A stretch of 64,000 nucleotides of DNA from Schistocephalus solidus (taxonomy: Eukaryota; Platyhelminthes; Cestoda; Diphyllobothriidea; Diphyllobothriidae), in contig WEDG01005101.1 of NCBI GenBank assembly GCA_017591395.1, positions 18,387-82,386 of the forward strand, given 5' to 3'. Shown here piece after piece: positions 1 through 10,344 of the stretch. The number at the start of each line of letters is the position of its first letter. Positions within the stretch are counted from its first letter, which is position 1. A program made the position numbers and the translations under genes. The notes under the pieces were generated by a model. That model did no database searches, was not told where the DNA came from, and was given only the letters and a program-made list of their open reading frames with translations.

Positions 1-1140
1 TATCCCATTCAGTAATTCTTTCATTTTGGGATAATCCCCTTTCCATACATTTCTCTGCCTAACTGCACGACGTTTGGGAACAGAAAAATGACTGTACTCC
101 CAAGCAAGAACACAATGATCACTTCGTCCAAGCGGCACGTAAGAACTTAATGCAAGGATGCAATTGTCGTCTCTACTAATGATTAGATCCAAACAGCTTG
201 ACTGCTGCCCATTTCGGAACCGAGTCTTCTTTGTGACATGTTGGGTAAGAAACTCGTCATTTACCAACTGAAGTAATTTCTTTCGAATGAATTTTCCGAT
301 AGCGAGCAGTACATTGACACCCAATCGATATGTTTTCTACGGCAGATTTGCTTTACCTCTGTGATGAGTGCTTCGTCCGTGTCCGTTCGCTGTCCTGGGG
401 GTCGATATACCACGGCAATATGGAGGTCTGGTTGGTTTGGGACTTTCAGTTTACAACAAAGTATTTCGCAAGACGAGATCCTATTTGGCGAGGGCTCATC
501 CGGAATAAAGTCAATGCCTTCTCGTATAAACATTGCGATTCCACCACCCCTACGTCCGTTTCTATCCATGCGCATAAGCTGAAAACCGTCTCTTCGGACT
601 TCTGTGTCTGCGATTTGTTCATTTTAACCATGTTTCAGTTAGAGCTATGAAGTCAGGGTTGTAAAATGGTCCACGACCAGTTTAATTTCATCCATTTTTG
701 TTCAATAGACTCTGCACATTTGTGCACATAATTTTAATCTTGTTTTCTTGCCTCGATTTCTGAAGATGTTTAGTTCTTTCTTCCACATGGAGATTTTTGC
801 TGGATATTTCACAAGATATATCCAGTTTCCTGTCTGGGTTCAAATCTATAGGCATTTGGTAGGGCTTTTGACCGGCGTGGTTGCCGTCAATTTCACCAGA
901 TGTTCCCATTAAAACGAGCGCACCGTTTTGACTATTTTGTTGTCTACTATTTTCAAGTTTTGTTCCCCCTCGTATTGACGTCTTTTTCAATTCTGCTACC
1001 AGTGTCCTCATTTCTCATCCGATCGGTGGGAGAGTAATCCAGCTGTAAAAAAAACTCCACGATGATTCTTTCGTAGTTGGGACTTTCGAGAGAGCAATAG
1101 ATCTACCTGCTGTTTACTCCCCAAAACGACTTTTAATGGT
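1..1140 (-). pseudogene. CR1-like (group B type) element fragment: ORF1-like C-terminus plus AP endonuclease
   Basis: Read on the minus strand, the end of an ORF1-like domain (motifs RPLKVVLGSK and RKNHRGVFF) leads into an endonuclease that begins KIKIMCTNVQSLLNKNG, continues through GRRGGGIAMFIREG and VYRPPGQ, and reaches LGRSDH near the window start, followed by the linker RQRNVWKGDYPKMKELL. These are the hallmarks of the apurinic-like endonuclease that nicks target DNA in CR1/Jockey retrotransposons. The reading frame breaks several times, and GDFN is not visible in one frame, so this copy is dead. The reverse transcriptase would lie beyond the window edge. Its ORF1-like end joins the RTE element directly, so one of the two was inserted into or truncated by the other. 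Confidence 0.85.
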
Positions 1141-1182
1141 CTTGCCTTTGGCAGCTGTTTACTCTTCTGATGTTTCCATTGG

Positions 1183-2030
1183 AGTGCGCAGTCATCAGCG
1201 AATAGAAGTTCATGGATAGTCGCTGTGGAGACACGCGAGCGGAAGTGCATTCGTCGTTGGTTGAGGAGTCGGCCGTCCATCCGGTAGGCGATGCAGATCC
1301 CGGGGCGTTCGTCACGGTAGGCATCCATTAACATGGCAGAGAACATGAGGCTGAACAGGGTGGGAGCCAATACGCAGCCCTGCTTCACTCCGCTGGTCAC
1401 TGCGAATGCTTCAGATACCGTCCCGTTGTCAGTAATGCGCGCCATCATCCCGTCGTGAAGCTGACGTACCATGCATGCGTGAACCGTTCAGGACAGCCGA
1501 ATTTCTGCATGATTTTTCCACAGCCCGTCGCGATTCACCGTGTCAAAAGGCTTTAGTCAGGTCCACAAAGGTAGTGTAGAGGTGAGTCCGCATCTCTGGC
1601 ACTTCTCTTGCAGCTGGCGAGCAGCGAAGATCATGTCGATTGTTCCTCTGTGTCGTCGGAAGCCGCATTGACTTTCCGGAGCAGTCCTTGCTCGCAGGTG
1701 AGCGTCTGCCGCTGAGGAGAATGCGGGCAAAGATCTTCCAGCGATGTTCAGCAGCGAAATTCCTCGGTGGTTGTCGCAAAGTTGGCGGTTTCCCTTTCTT
1801 CTTGTATAGATGGACAATGGTGGCGTCTTTGAAATCCTGGAGGGACTTGCCCTTGGTGCCACATCTCCTGGAAGAGCACTGTGAGTAGATTCATCAGCTG
1901 GGGTCCACCATGCTTGTAAATCTCAGCAGGGATCTTGTCCGAGCCAGGTGCTTTCCGCTGGAGAGTTGCTGCACTGCTCTGATGGTTTCTTGGAGAGGGG
2001 CGGGAGATCAAGGTTTGCGTTGATTTCCCA
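1183..2030 (-). pseudogene. RTE reverse transcriptase domain, broken
   Basis: Successive minus-strand frames give APGSDKIPAEIYKHGG (RT block 1 region), TTFVDLTKAFD-like sequence (block with the first catalytic Asp), GVKQGCVLAPTLFS and LLFADDCAL (second catalytic pair). The order matches an RTE reverse transcriptase, which copies element RNA at the nicked target. At least three frameshifts separate the blocks. After FADDCAL the frame runs on, without a stop, into the ORF1-like domain of the adjoining CR1 fragment, giving a chimeric open frame from about 1472 down to 1008. Confidence 0.8.
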
Positions 2031-2032
2031 CT

Positions 2033-3454
2033 TCAGGCAGGCGATCGATGGCAGCATCGGAGATGGTGGAGGGCTGGTTGAGAACGCTTTGAAAGTGCCT
2101 CTGCCCATCGCGTCAGGATTTGCGTCTTCTCAGTGAGCAGCGTCCTGCCGTCGGCACTGAGAAGAGGGGCGGCTCCTTTGACTGGAGGTCCGTAGACAGC
2201 CTTGGTGGCGGCGAAGAAGTTCTTCCATCTGTTTCGGTCCGCGTACCCTTGGATTTCCTCGGCTTTGCGCGTCATCCAGGCATCCTGCATCTCCCGCAGC
2301 CGTTGCTGTACAAGGCGGCGACTTTGGTAGAAGGCTGTCTTGTTTGCAGCGGTAGGGCGATCGATGTAGGTTTTATGTAAAAGGTTCTTCTCGACGAGCA
2401 GAGCGTGGATAGCTGCGTCGTTGTCATCGAACCAGTCTTGGTGCTGACGACGTGCGCGGCCGAGGACATCCAGGGCAGTGGATTGCATGGTGTCTCTCAG
2501 CTGACACCAGCGGTTCTCCACGGAGATGTCCGCGTCGGCAACTGGAAGGTTGGCTAGACGGTTGGCCAGTTCGTTGCTGAAATGTAGATGGTGAGCAGGC
2601 ACATTTAACAAAACAGTATTCAAATTACCTTGTGGTCGCTTACCTTGAGGTCTCCTGCGGGGTTGCAGGCGGAGCCTTATCTTGGAGATGACGAGGCGGT
2701 GATCCGTCCATCCATCGGCATCGGGGATCGCCTTTGTCACCAACACGTCCTGTTTATCTCGCCTCCGGACGAGAACATAGTCCAAGAGGTGCCAGTGTCT
2801 CGATCGAGGATGTACCCAGGTCGCTTTTTGCCGCTTTGGGAGGCGGAAGAAGGTGTTGGTCAGAATAAGGCAGTGTTCAGCGCAGGTTCGTAGAGAAGAA
2901 GACCGTTGTCATTGAAGCCAGCGAGACCATGGGGACCCAGCACTCCTCTCCACGAGGCACGGTCTATGCCGACGCGGGCGTTAAAGTCACCAAGGAAAAT
3001 TAACTCATCCGCCTTCGGCACAGTCACCAAGAGGGAGTGTAGATCGTCGTAGAATTTGTCCTTCGCCGCATCAGAGCTCGTCATTGGGGGGAGCGTAGGC
3101 ACTGATGATGGTGGCGAATTTGTCTCCCCAAAGAGGCAGGCGGAGGTTCATAAGACGATCATTGATACCCTGTGGCAGACAGGGCAGACGTCCCACGATG
3201 CCGTTCCGAATGGCAAAGGCGACACCAGCGTCGCGTCGCTCTGCCTTTGGTCGGCCGCTCCAGAAGGTGTAGCCGGCACCCACCTCCTCCAACTGACCCT
3301 GTTCAGAGAATCGGGTCTCGCCGAGAGCAGCAATGTCAACCTTGTAACGCGCCAGTTCCCGAGCGACTAGTGCCGTCCTCCGTTCCGGCCGGTTGCTCCT
3401 CCGATTGTCTAAAATGGAAAGAACATTCCAGGCTGCTAGTGTGAGTGAACTCAC
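2033..3454 (-). pseudogene. RTE AP-endonuclease and linker, frameshifted
   Basis: Three consecutive open stretches. The first holds LAAWNVLSI and LGETRF and ends YAPPNDEL. The second holds the catalytic-site motif [12 protein letters not shown]. The third, 250 codons and intact, starts MDYVLVRRR, contains WTDHRLVISK (the SDH-equivalent motif) and then a charged linker leading to the RT. Together these are a full-length exonuclease-endonuclease-phosphatase domain split by two frameshifts. The long third frame suggests fairly recent decay. Confidence 0.85.
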
Positions 3455-3469
3455 CCGAGCAGTCCGGAG

Positions 3470-3720
3470 GGTACCCCGAAGGGTACGGATGGGGGGAATG
3501 GGAGAGGAGTTGTTGTTGATATTGTTTAGAGTTTGTCGACCGCATTTAATTGCAGTCTGCTAGCCACGGTCTGCTGCAGCTGTCGTGAGACCCAGCATTT
3601 GTTTAGGGCACCTTTTCTAGCCCCCTCCCCGCGAGGGGGTAAGCAGTGCTATCCCTAAATAGGGCTGCTTAGTCACCCAGGTGGCTACCGAACTCCACTA
3701 TGGGTCACGATTTGGGTTAG
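3470..3720 (-). other. Probable RTE 5' leader with strong hairpins
   Basis: GC-rich sequence directly upstream of the RTE endonuclease start. It contains a perfect 7-bp hairpin (CCCCCTC at 3621-3627 against GAGGGGG at 3633-3639) and a nested pair AGCAG/CTGCT around CCCT/AGGG at about 3641-3672. I read it as the element's structured 5' untranslated leader. I looked for an HDV-like ribozyme fold, as known at the 5' ends of some RTE elements, and could not establish one by eye. Confidence 0.4.
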
Positions 3721-3784
3721 TGAGAGAACGACCGATTCGCCTGGGCCGCCTACGTGATTGCATGTCGCCCTCGCCGTAGGAATT

Positions 3785-3955
3785 TTCGACCGTGGGGAAG
3801 GAGGGAAGATTGAGGATAGAGGGAGAAGAGGAGGGTAGAAGCAAGAGTAAGGAGAGGAGGATAGAGAAGGGGAGAGGGGAGTGGGGTGGGCAGAGGAGAG
3901 GAGAAAGGGCAGGGAGGACGGGAGAGGACAAGAACAGGGAGAAAGGAGCAGATGT
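3785..3955. repeat. Purine-rich (GGA/GAGA) low-complexity tract
   Basis: About 170 bp of nearly pure A/G on the plus strand, mostly GGAGA and GGGAGA permutations. Open frames across it on both strands are compositional artefacts of E/R/G or S/L/P codons. It lies beyond the RTE leader and could be part of a longer leader or an independent low-complexity tract. Confidence 0.85.
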
Positions 3956-4185
3956 ACCGGGTGTGAAGACAAACACAACACCGGAGACCCTCACCTGGTT
4001 TAGCCCGCCGGTCGTGGCGGTTGCCCGGGGTGTGGCCGCTGGGAAGAACCAGCTTCGAGGAGCCACAGGTGAGAGCTGGGTACCAGTAAGAGACGGCCAC
4101 AGGAGCATTCACAACCTGCACGAGACAAATGGAGCGACCAAATGCTATCTGTGTAGTGCTGCCCCTAACTAGTACCCCCTACACC

Positions 4186-4400
4186 CCGGCAGTTCAACCG
4201 TCGATTTCGACGAGGTCCACCGTATGCTCCACACCAGGTGATGCAGGGACGATGACTTGCGCGTGAATTAGTTTTAAGTGATAGTAGCCTTGCGCTGCAG
4301 CTACCGCACTCTCTCCTCCTCCCCCACCTGAGCCCCGGTGTCAAGACAGAGTCAAGAAGACCGGAGATGGGAGAGGGCGCAGGTGGCTGACGCGGCCGGA
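4186..4400 (+). repeat. Direct repeat 1, copy a
   Basis: Matches 5151-5362 at roughly 85-90% by eye. Shared landmarks in order: TTC(A/G)ACCGTCG, TCCACCGTATGCTCC, GACTTGCGCGTGAATTAG, TTTTAAGTGATAGTAGCC, and GAGTCAAGAAGACCGGAG before a GGTGGCT end. No coding potential is seen. Confidence 0.8.
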
Positions 4401-4489
4401 GCTGCCCCTGGGCGTGCCACCACACCTGGCTCGGATCCCACGGAGTGGGAGTGCCATAAAGGCCACATTAAGAAGGAGCCATTGCAACC

Positions 4490-4975
4490 TGACTCTCAGT
4501 CCGCCAGTCAGCCACTCCACACAAAACACACATTGGGCTGACCACGCGGTCCGAGTTATCCCGTCAGTTGCCAACTTCCAAGCCACGGCTTTTAGCGCAC
4601 CGTGATATTTTCATGCGCATCAGATTTTTTATAGTGAGGAATATGCGCTGAGCTGTCGACCTCACTCTCTCCCCCACCCCCACAGTCAGACTACTGTCCG
4701 AGCCGGTCAGTTGCCTGATGTGGGAGTAGGCGCATTGGCTGACGGATCGGCGTACCCGTCTTCGCGCGCCACAGCACGACCTGGCCCCCATAATGCACAC
4801 ACCAGGATTCAAAAACTCAGGGGATATGGAGCAGCCATCGCCGTCTGACTCCCAGTCCACTGGTCAGCCACTCGGCACACACAGTACATACACTGAGCTG
4901 ACGGCGTGGTCTGGTTGAAGCGTCAGATTGGCAGACTTCCCAGCCACGGTTTCTAGGAAACCGTGATATACTCTG
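4490..4975 (+). repeat. Direct repeat 2, two copies (4490-4605 and 4847-4972)
   Basis: Both copies run from CTGACTC(T/C)CAGTCC through GTCAGCCACTC, GCTGAC, and AAGCCACGG/CAGCCACGG to an end at CCGTGATAT. Identity is roughly 75-80% by eye. A weaker third relative may lie at 4685-4760 (GTCAGTTGCCTGATG and GCATTGGCTGACGG). The block sits between the two copies of direct repeat 1, so the whole 4.19-5.36 kb stretch looks like a decayed tandem duplication with a period near 0.96 kb. Confidence 0.65.
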
Positions 4976-5046
4976 GTAAATGGTGATTGTGAGGGTGTTG
5001 TCGATTTATTGGTGTATGTAGTGTGTGCTGATGTAGCTTAGCCTCC

Positions 5047-5096
5047 GGTGGTTTACCGGACACATGTGCCTCCACGACAACCTCCGGTAAACCACC
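5047..5096. repeat. Perfect 14-bp inverted repeat
   Basis: GGTGGTTTACCGGA at 5047-5060 is followed 22 bases later by its exact reverse complement at 5083-5096. It directly precedes a CA microsatellite. Confidence 0.9.
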
Positions 5097-5099
5097 CCT

Positions 5100-5113
5100 A
5101 CACCCCACACACA

Positions 5114-5153
<40 letters not shown>

Positions 5154-5154
5154 C
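5100..5154. repeat. (CA)n microsatellite
   Basis: About 50 bp of CA dinucleotide with three AAAC interruptions. The reverse-strand frame through it is a VC-repeat artefact. Confidence 0.95.
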
Positions 5155-5362
5155 GATAGTTCGACCGTCGTAGTCCGACGATGTCCACCGTATGCTCCAT
5201 GGGAAAGTGAAGCAGGGACGGTGACTTGCGCGTGAATTAGTTTTAAGTGATAGTAGCCTTGCGCAGCAGCTACCGCACGCTCTCCTTCTCCTCCACCTGA
5301 ACCCGGTTTCATGACAGAGTCAAGAAGACCGGAGGCGGGAGAGGGCGCAGGTGGCTCGCACA
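5151..5362 (+). repeat. Direct repeat 1, copy b
   Basis: Second copy of the 4186-4400 unit, offset about 965 bp, with the same internal landmarks. After it, both copies continue for a short way with related GGCGTGCCAC(C/T)ACACCT sequence. Confidence 0.8.
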
Positions 5363-5399
5363 GCTGGGTCCCCTAAGTCCTAGCCACCCCTAGGCGTGC

Positions 5400-6212
5400 C
5401 ACTACACCTTCATGTTCGGCATTTATTATGGGAGCGCAACCCGAATAACGCCTGCCGTGCCCTAATGTGGCCCCTGTGTTGGTCCAACGCATCTACCACG
5501 TGGCCACACGCACACACTCTCTCTTCATCTTCTGTCTAACATGCGCCAGTCGACCGTCCGAACCCGTCAACCAACGGTTAAAGGGATGAGCACAGTGTCT
5601 GACACGGTGTGAAGGTCCGGATCAGAAACCTGTCGCAGGCTCACGCGGACTCGGCACGGTCCGCAGACAATAACCGATGGGATAAAACGGCAGTCAGATG
5701 TTCTTTTGTAGTCTGGCGATCGATGGAAGAGGTAAGAGGGAATGAGGAAGTCAAACCAAAGCTCAGCAGCCCCAAGATAGACAACCAAAAATGCCTTACA
5801 ATGAGAACGGCCTGAAAGTTTGCTGACTGGTTGGAAAAATCCGTCCCACCCAGGACTGAGGGTCAGATTACAATGGTTCCCTCCTTAGGTGGAATTTATA
5901 AAAGTCTCACTTACGGGAGGTCAGTGGCACACATTAAGGAATCAACACGCGGGCTGTACGCGTGAAAAATATTTGTACTGGTATCTTTAATGGAGGACAT
6001 GGGTAAGGCGACGGCTCTTCTACATGCACAGCGACCTGTAGAAACGCACCCAATAAACTGAAAACACTGTTCCCTGACACTGTCATATGAAAGAGAATTT
6101 GGCAGGGTTACCCACGGGGACGACATGTGCAACAAGATTTGATGCCAAAACAAACGCCCTTAGTGGTGTGAGCTGCCTGGCAGGTGGTTTCAGGAAGATA
6201 TTTTACTACAGA
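5400..6212. other. Stretch without recognised gene
   Basis: Mixed-composition DNA. No conserved domain, splice-like exon or retroelement motif was recognised on either strand. Short open frames here are at chance level. Confidence 0.6.
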
Positions 6213-7549
6213 GGTTAGTCGAGTGTAGAGCCATCTCGATTAAGCATTCGAAGAGGCAAGAAGACTACGAAGGTATCAGGCACGGCTCTATCCAAAGCGG
6301 AAAATTAACGGAAACAGAGTGAATAATTGGTAGCAAGGAGGCCATGGCATAATTAATGCAGGCATGGCGCACGGTTAAGATGATTAAGTAAAAGTCTCAT
6401 TCTTTCGTCCAATTGCCATCGTGCCTCCTTGAACATGAAGCTAAGTTGAGACGACTGGAGGCGAACTTGGGCACGGTGGTCGACCAGGCAGGCACAATCG
6501 TTCTGCGTTTGTCATACAGCCTGAAAAATACGAAGTGACGTAAACTGGGTTTTCCTGCGCGGGAAAAGAATCCAAAAAACAGGAGATTCCCATGTGCTTC
6601 ATATTTCTGTTATGTCAACCTCTCTCAATGCCAAACCGAGTTCTGCAACAAGGTAACAGTGGGTGCGCAAGTCATATTCAGAACCATGCAAAAGGATATT
6701 TTTCTGCAAAGAAAGGTGAGATCTGTCGTGTAACATGCCTAACAAGGAGCAGCGCAAAAACCGGCGGTCCTGCACACAAACCTACTATTCACAAAACCAA
6801 CTATTCACAACCAACCAACCAACCAACAACCAACCAACCAACACCAACCAACCACAACCAACTATTCACAACCAACTATTCACAAACCAACTATTCACAA
6901 CCAACCAAGCAACCAACAACCAACCAACCAACACCAACCAACCACAACCAACTATTCACAACCAACTATTCACAAACCAACTATTCACAACCAACCAACC
7001 AACCAACAACCAACCAACCAACACCAACCAACCACAACCAACTATTCACAACCAACTATTCACAAACCAACTATTCACAAACCAACCAACCAACCAACAA
7101 CCAACCAACCAACACCAACTAACCACAACCAACTATTCACAACCAACTATTCACAAACCAACTATTCACAAACCAACCAACCAACCAACAACCAACCAAC
7201 CAACACCAACCAACCACAACCAACTATTCACAACCAACTATTCACAAACCAACTATTCACAACCAACCAACCAACTAACAACCAACCAAACAACACCAAC
7301 CAACCACAACCAACTATTCACAACCAACTATTCACAAACCAACTATTCACAACCAACCAACCAACAACCAACAAACCAACACCAACCAGCCACAACCAAC
7401 TATTCACAACCAACTATTCACAAACCAACTATTCGCAGTCGAAACTGCGCCGGCTGCCTTTATACGGATCAATCTACCAATCAGTCTTTGGGCGGCATTA
7501 GCGACAGTGCTAAAAGTGGTGGTAGCAGTAGGTTGTTATGGCATGCGTA
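6213..7549 (+). repeat. Tandem long repeat, unit 1 (contains the minisatellite)
   Basis: Aligns with the unit at 7550-8215. Shared landmarks in order: GCCATCTCGATT/GGCATCTCGATT, AACGGAAACAGAG, AGGAGGCCAT, CCTTTCGTCCAATT-type sequence, AAGTTGAGACG, GGAGGCGAACTTGGGCACG, CCAAACCGAGTTCTGCAA, ATGCCTAACAAGGAGCAGCG, GGCGGTCCTGC, CTATTCGCAGT, GCCGGCT and a GGCATGCGTAGATG end. Unit 1 is longer because a 90-bp minisatellite has expanded between GGTCCTGC and CTATTCGCAG. Confidence 0.85.
6781..7436 (+). repeat. 90-bp minisatellite, about seven copies
   Basis: Unit starts are visible at 6811, 6901, 6991, 7082, 7173, 7263 and 7353. Each unit combines runs of CCAA with three copies of ACTATTCACA. Because 90 is divisible by three the array stays open in several frames, giving Q/T/N/P-rich frames at 6592-7122 and 6735-7550. 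One-base insertions near 7080 and 7170 shift the frame between units. I see no start context, domain or composition that would make these real proteins. Confidence 0.97.
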
Positions 7550-8215
7550 GATGAGCAGAGTGTGGAGGCATCTCGATTGGGCAGTCGAAAAGGCGAAAAG
7601 ACTACTAAATGGTCGGCCAAGCAGAATACAAACGGAAACAGAGCAAACAATTGCTCAGAAGGAGGCCATAGCATAAAGAATTCAGGCACTGTGCACGGTG
7701 AAGTGGGTAATTGAGTAAGTACCAGTCCCATCCTTTCGTCCAATTACAATCGTGCCTCTTTGACCATGAAGCAAAGTTGAGACGCCTGGAGGCGAACTTG
7801 GGCACGGTGGTTGACTAGGCACGTGCAGCCATTTCGCGACGTGCATTTGCTCTTACTGTACGATCAAAGGATCTAAGAAGCAGGAAATTCCCCTGTGCCT
7901 CCCTCTATGCCAAACCGAGTTCTGCAAGTCATTTGCAGAGTCCTGTAAAATGATAGTTTCGCCGCACAGAAAGCTGAGAAATGTCATAAGCATGCCTAAC
8001 AAGGAGCAGCGCAAAACTGGCGGTCCTGCTCACTTTTTAAAAGCCTATTGACGAACCACCTATTCGCAGTTGAAACTGTGCCGGCTACCTGTACACTGCC
8101 CAATCCACTAATCTTCCTTCGGGTGTCTGATAAAGGGCGGTGTTAGTAATGGAGATGAAATTGGTGGTAGTAGTGATGTGGTTTGTGGGAGGCCAGATTG
8201 TGCGTGGCATGCGCA
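7550..8215 (+). repeat. Tandem long repeat, unit 2 (unexpanded)
   Basis: Second unit, without a minisatellite: where unit 1 has seven 90-bp copies this unit has a single short stretch containing GCCTATTGACGAACCAC before CTATTCGCAGT. It ends at GGCATGCGCAGACG, matching the end of unit 1. Confidence 0.85.
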
Positions 8216-9370
8216 GACGGGCTGTGGGAATCTGTTGGTCACTTGCACCCAATCCCAACACACTAGGCGACTAACCGGCTCGGACAGTGGATTGGTTTCA
8301 GGTAGAGGAAAGAGAAAGTGAGGTCCCATAGCACAGGGAGCATAGTCTCACTATTCATAATTTGGACGAGCTTCTAACCTATCACGGTGCGCTGAAGACT
8401 GTGGCTTAGAAGGCTGTCAACTGAAAAGATTACCGAGGAACGAGACGTACCTGCAAATGGGCAATCTCGACACGGCATGCGTAGGTGGACCATTTGACGC
8501 TGTCAGCAACTGCGCTGACACCCTCTAAACAGTTCAATCGCAAGTTAGTTACGGCAGAGCCCTCCCAGAAACAGCGAAGATTTTCGTAACTTGTACAACA
8601 CGAACCGTTGCCCGGACAAGTTTCAAACCAAATCGATCGCGCTACTCGTAAGGATCCTGTGGATCAATCGTCCAGACGTTTGAAGAAGAAAAAATAGTTG
8701 TGCTCACAGCACACCTCCATAAAAGAATCAAGTCTCAGAGGGAGGAACGATATCGTCAGACTTTCATCCCTAAAGAAATGGCCGGGGCAACCGTGACCAA
8801 CTCAAAGGAAATTATGTTGCTAGAGGGCAAACCGTCAAAAACGATATCCTTGTGGTGTTGTTGAACTTGTGCTGCGCGAAGTATTTCATGCTTGAAGACC
8901 CAATAGACAAACAAACGCAAGCGGTCCTTGTCTCTGTCCAAGGCCCCTGTGCTGGAAATCCGCATTCACCCCTCCTACAAAGTCAAGATTCCGGACGTAT
9001 ATGTGCCTACACATCTCTATCACATGATGAGGTATGACATTAACAGTTAAGGACGAACTCGACATTTTACTCTCACAAATCCAGTTTGCGTTAGGAGTTA
9101 GGTAGTAGGATTCAACCGCTGGACTTCCTGAAATCAGGGTTGGAAAAGACTAGTCTTCAAGTAAACAATGAACACTACCGCACCTAGGTGCAAGAGAAAG
9201 GAATAAATAAGGAGCAGCGAGGTTGATGGGATTAGCTTCACAATGTGCTAAACAAACGACTGTACCAGAGGCAAAAACAGTGAAGAGGCGGGGCTACCGA
9301 ACAGCAGAACCCACCACTTGCTCAAGGGGCCGAGACGTACCCGGTCAGCCTGTAGTAACCTTACGCCATG
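8216..9370. other. Stretch without recognised gene
   Basis: No domain or known repeat was recognised. A GGCATGCGTAGGTGG string near 8477 resembles the end of the preceding tandem units, so a heavily decayed further unit is possible. Confidence 0.5.
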
Positions 9371-9713
9371 TGCATGCTGAACGCTGAACCTCGCGTCTAC
9401 ATTCACGTACGCGTCAGTGGCCTTGACAATCCTGGCTGTTCACACCGGCCAATCATCTTCAAGGTTGACTAACACCTAACCGCGCTGGATATGCCGTGAG
9501 GACTACACGGTCTCACACTTAGGGACGTCGCAGACGCGGCGGCCAGACGTGTCCTCGTCCGGCGGCCAACTTCTTTCAACCCCTTCTCCGATATTTCTGT
9601 ACAGAATAAACTATCCTCCAAACTGGTGTCCCACTTCTTCCTTCTTATACGGAACTGGGTTTAAAAGTCGTAGCGTCTAAGGTTTCCTTAAGAACTTAAG
9701 ATGCTGTGATGCT
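9371..9713 (+). repeat. Dispersed ~330-bp repeat, copy 1
   Basis: Matches 10897-11221 at roughly 80-85% by eye: GCATGCTGAACGCTGAACCT, GCGTCAGTGGCCTTGACAAT, CACCGGCCAATCATCTTCAA, TCTGTACAGAATAAACTATC and a GCTG(T/C)GAT end. No protein motif in any frame; a SINE or small non-autonomous element is possible. Confidence 0.8.
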
Positions 9714-9757
9714 ACCACTTATGATTTACTAGCCATCATCATCCCAAATTTCCAGGA

Positions 9758-9850
9758 CACCTCTGGATGATTCACCTCGGCATGTCAAGCCTCAGGGTAT
9801 TAGCCAGTCCAACGCTCTACCATTGACCTAATCGCTCGTTGTCCTATCCG
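9758..9850 (-). ncRNA. tRNA-like sequence (degenerate), possible SINE head
   Basis: On the minus strand TTAGGTCAATGGTAGAGCGTTGGACT closely resembles the D-arm and A box of a tRNA. About 45 nt later a poor B-box-like GGTGAATCATCC appears. AGGACA and TGTCCT flank the region and could pair, but the span (~92 nt) and the unpaired anticodon arm argue against a functional tRNA. Confidence 0.3.
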
Positions 9851-10340
9851 GCATTATGATCAAAGAACGCGCGTTCGAGACCTAGGACACAAAAACTTTG
9901 GTTTGCGTAAGGCTAGCTGAGGCCGGGCGATAAATTAAAAATGGTCACCCCGACGTCTTTTTCCTTAGTTGGTACTAACCTTCTACATATGTTACTAGCT
10001 GCTGTACACTACCCTGAAAGGGTTTTAAATTGAACCCCATGGCAAACGGACACCAGCATGCCTGTAGCTCGATTACTGAACGCAGTTCCAGCACAGCTAA
10101 ATGCTGTTAGCAATGCTCGTAAACTACAGCGATGTACTCCAGGACTACTCCATACAAGAGATAATGAAATAAATAAATAAATTGTTTATATCTGGAGGGC
10201 ATTAAAAGTGGAATTGGAGAACTCGAAAGAACAGGAAGAGAAGGGACTGGTAATAAGGAACGGAGTGATTGTTCGAATACAAGAACCCCTTCTGTGGAGG
10301 ACACCCGTCATTCTGACAAAATTCTCACGGTCGGGCAATT
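9851..10340. other. Stretch without recognised gene
   Basis: Contains an (AAAT)n run at about 10168-10184 followed by TTGTTTATAT, similar to the 3' tails of group A2 elements read on the minus strand, but no coding sequence supports an element there. Confidence 0.4.
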
Positions 10341-10344
10341 ACTC

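Larger units (their letters stand above)
1141..3700 (-). mobile_element. RTE-clade non-LTR retrotransposon, 3' truncated
   Basis: A minus-strand element with leader, endonuclease and most of a reverse transcriptase. It belongs to the RTE type rather than CR1: the endonuclease opens [14 protein letters not shown] and contains [10 protein letters not shown], and the RT block reads GVKQGCVLAPTLF. Such endonucleases are often mis-annotated in animal genomes as craniofacial development protein 2. The base composition is clearly more GC-rich than the group A elements further on. The copy stops just after the catalytic FADD motif, where sequence of the neighbouring CR1 ORF1-like domain starts, so the RT thumb and the 3' end are missing. 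Many small frameshifts are present. Confidence 0.85.

Noticed and set aside
3470..3720. HDV-like ribozyme at the RTE 5' end
   Set aside because: Strong hairpins exist, but I could not trace the nested double pseudoknot by eye.
3792..4172. Open frames rich in E/R/G (plus) or S/L/P (minus) over the purine tract
   Set aside because: They follow from the base composition of the tract and are open on both strands; no start context or domain.
4953..5312. Minus-strand frames with VCVCVC runs
   Set aside because: Created by the CA microsatellite.
6213..8215. CRISPR-like array (repeats at 90-bp spacing)
   Set aside because: The units are contiguous and near identical with no unique spacers, in eukaryotic DNA; it is a minisatellite.
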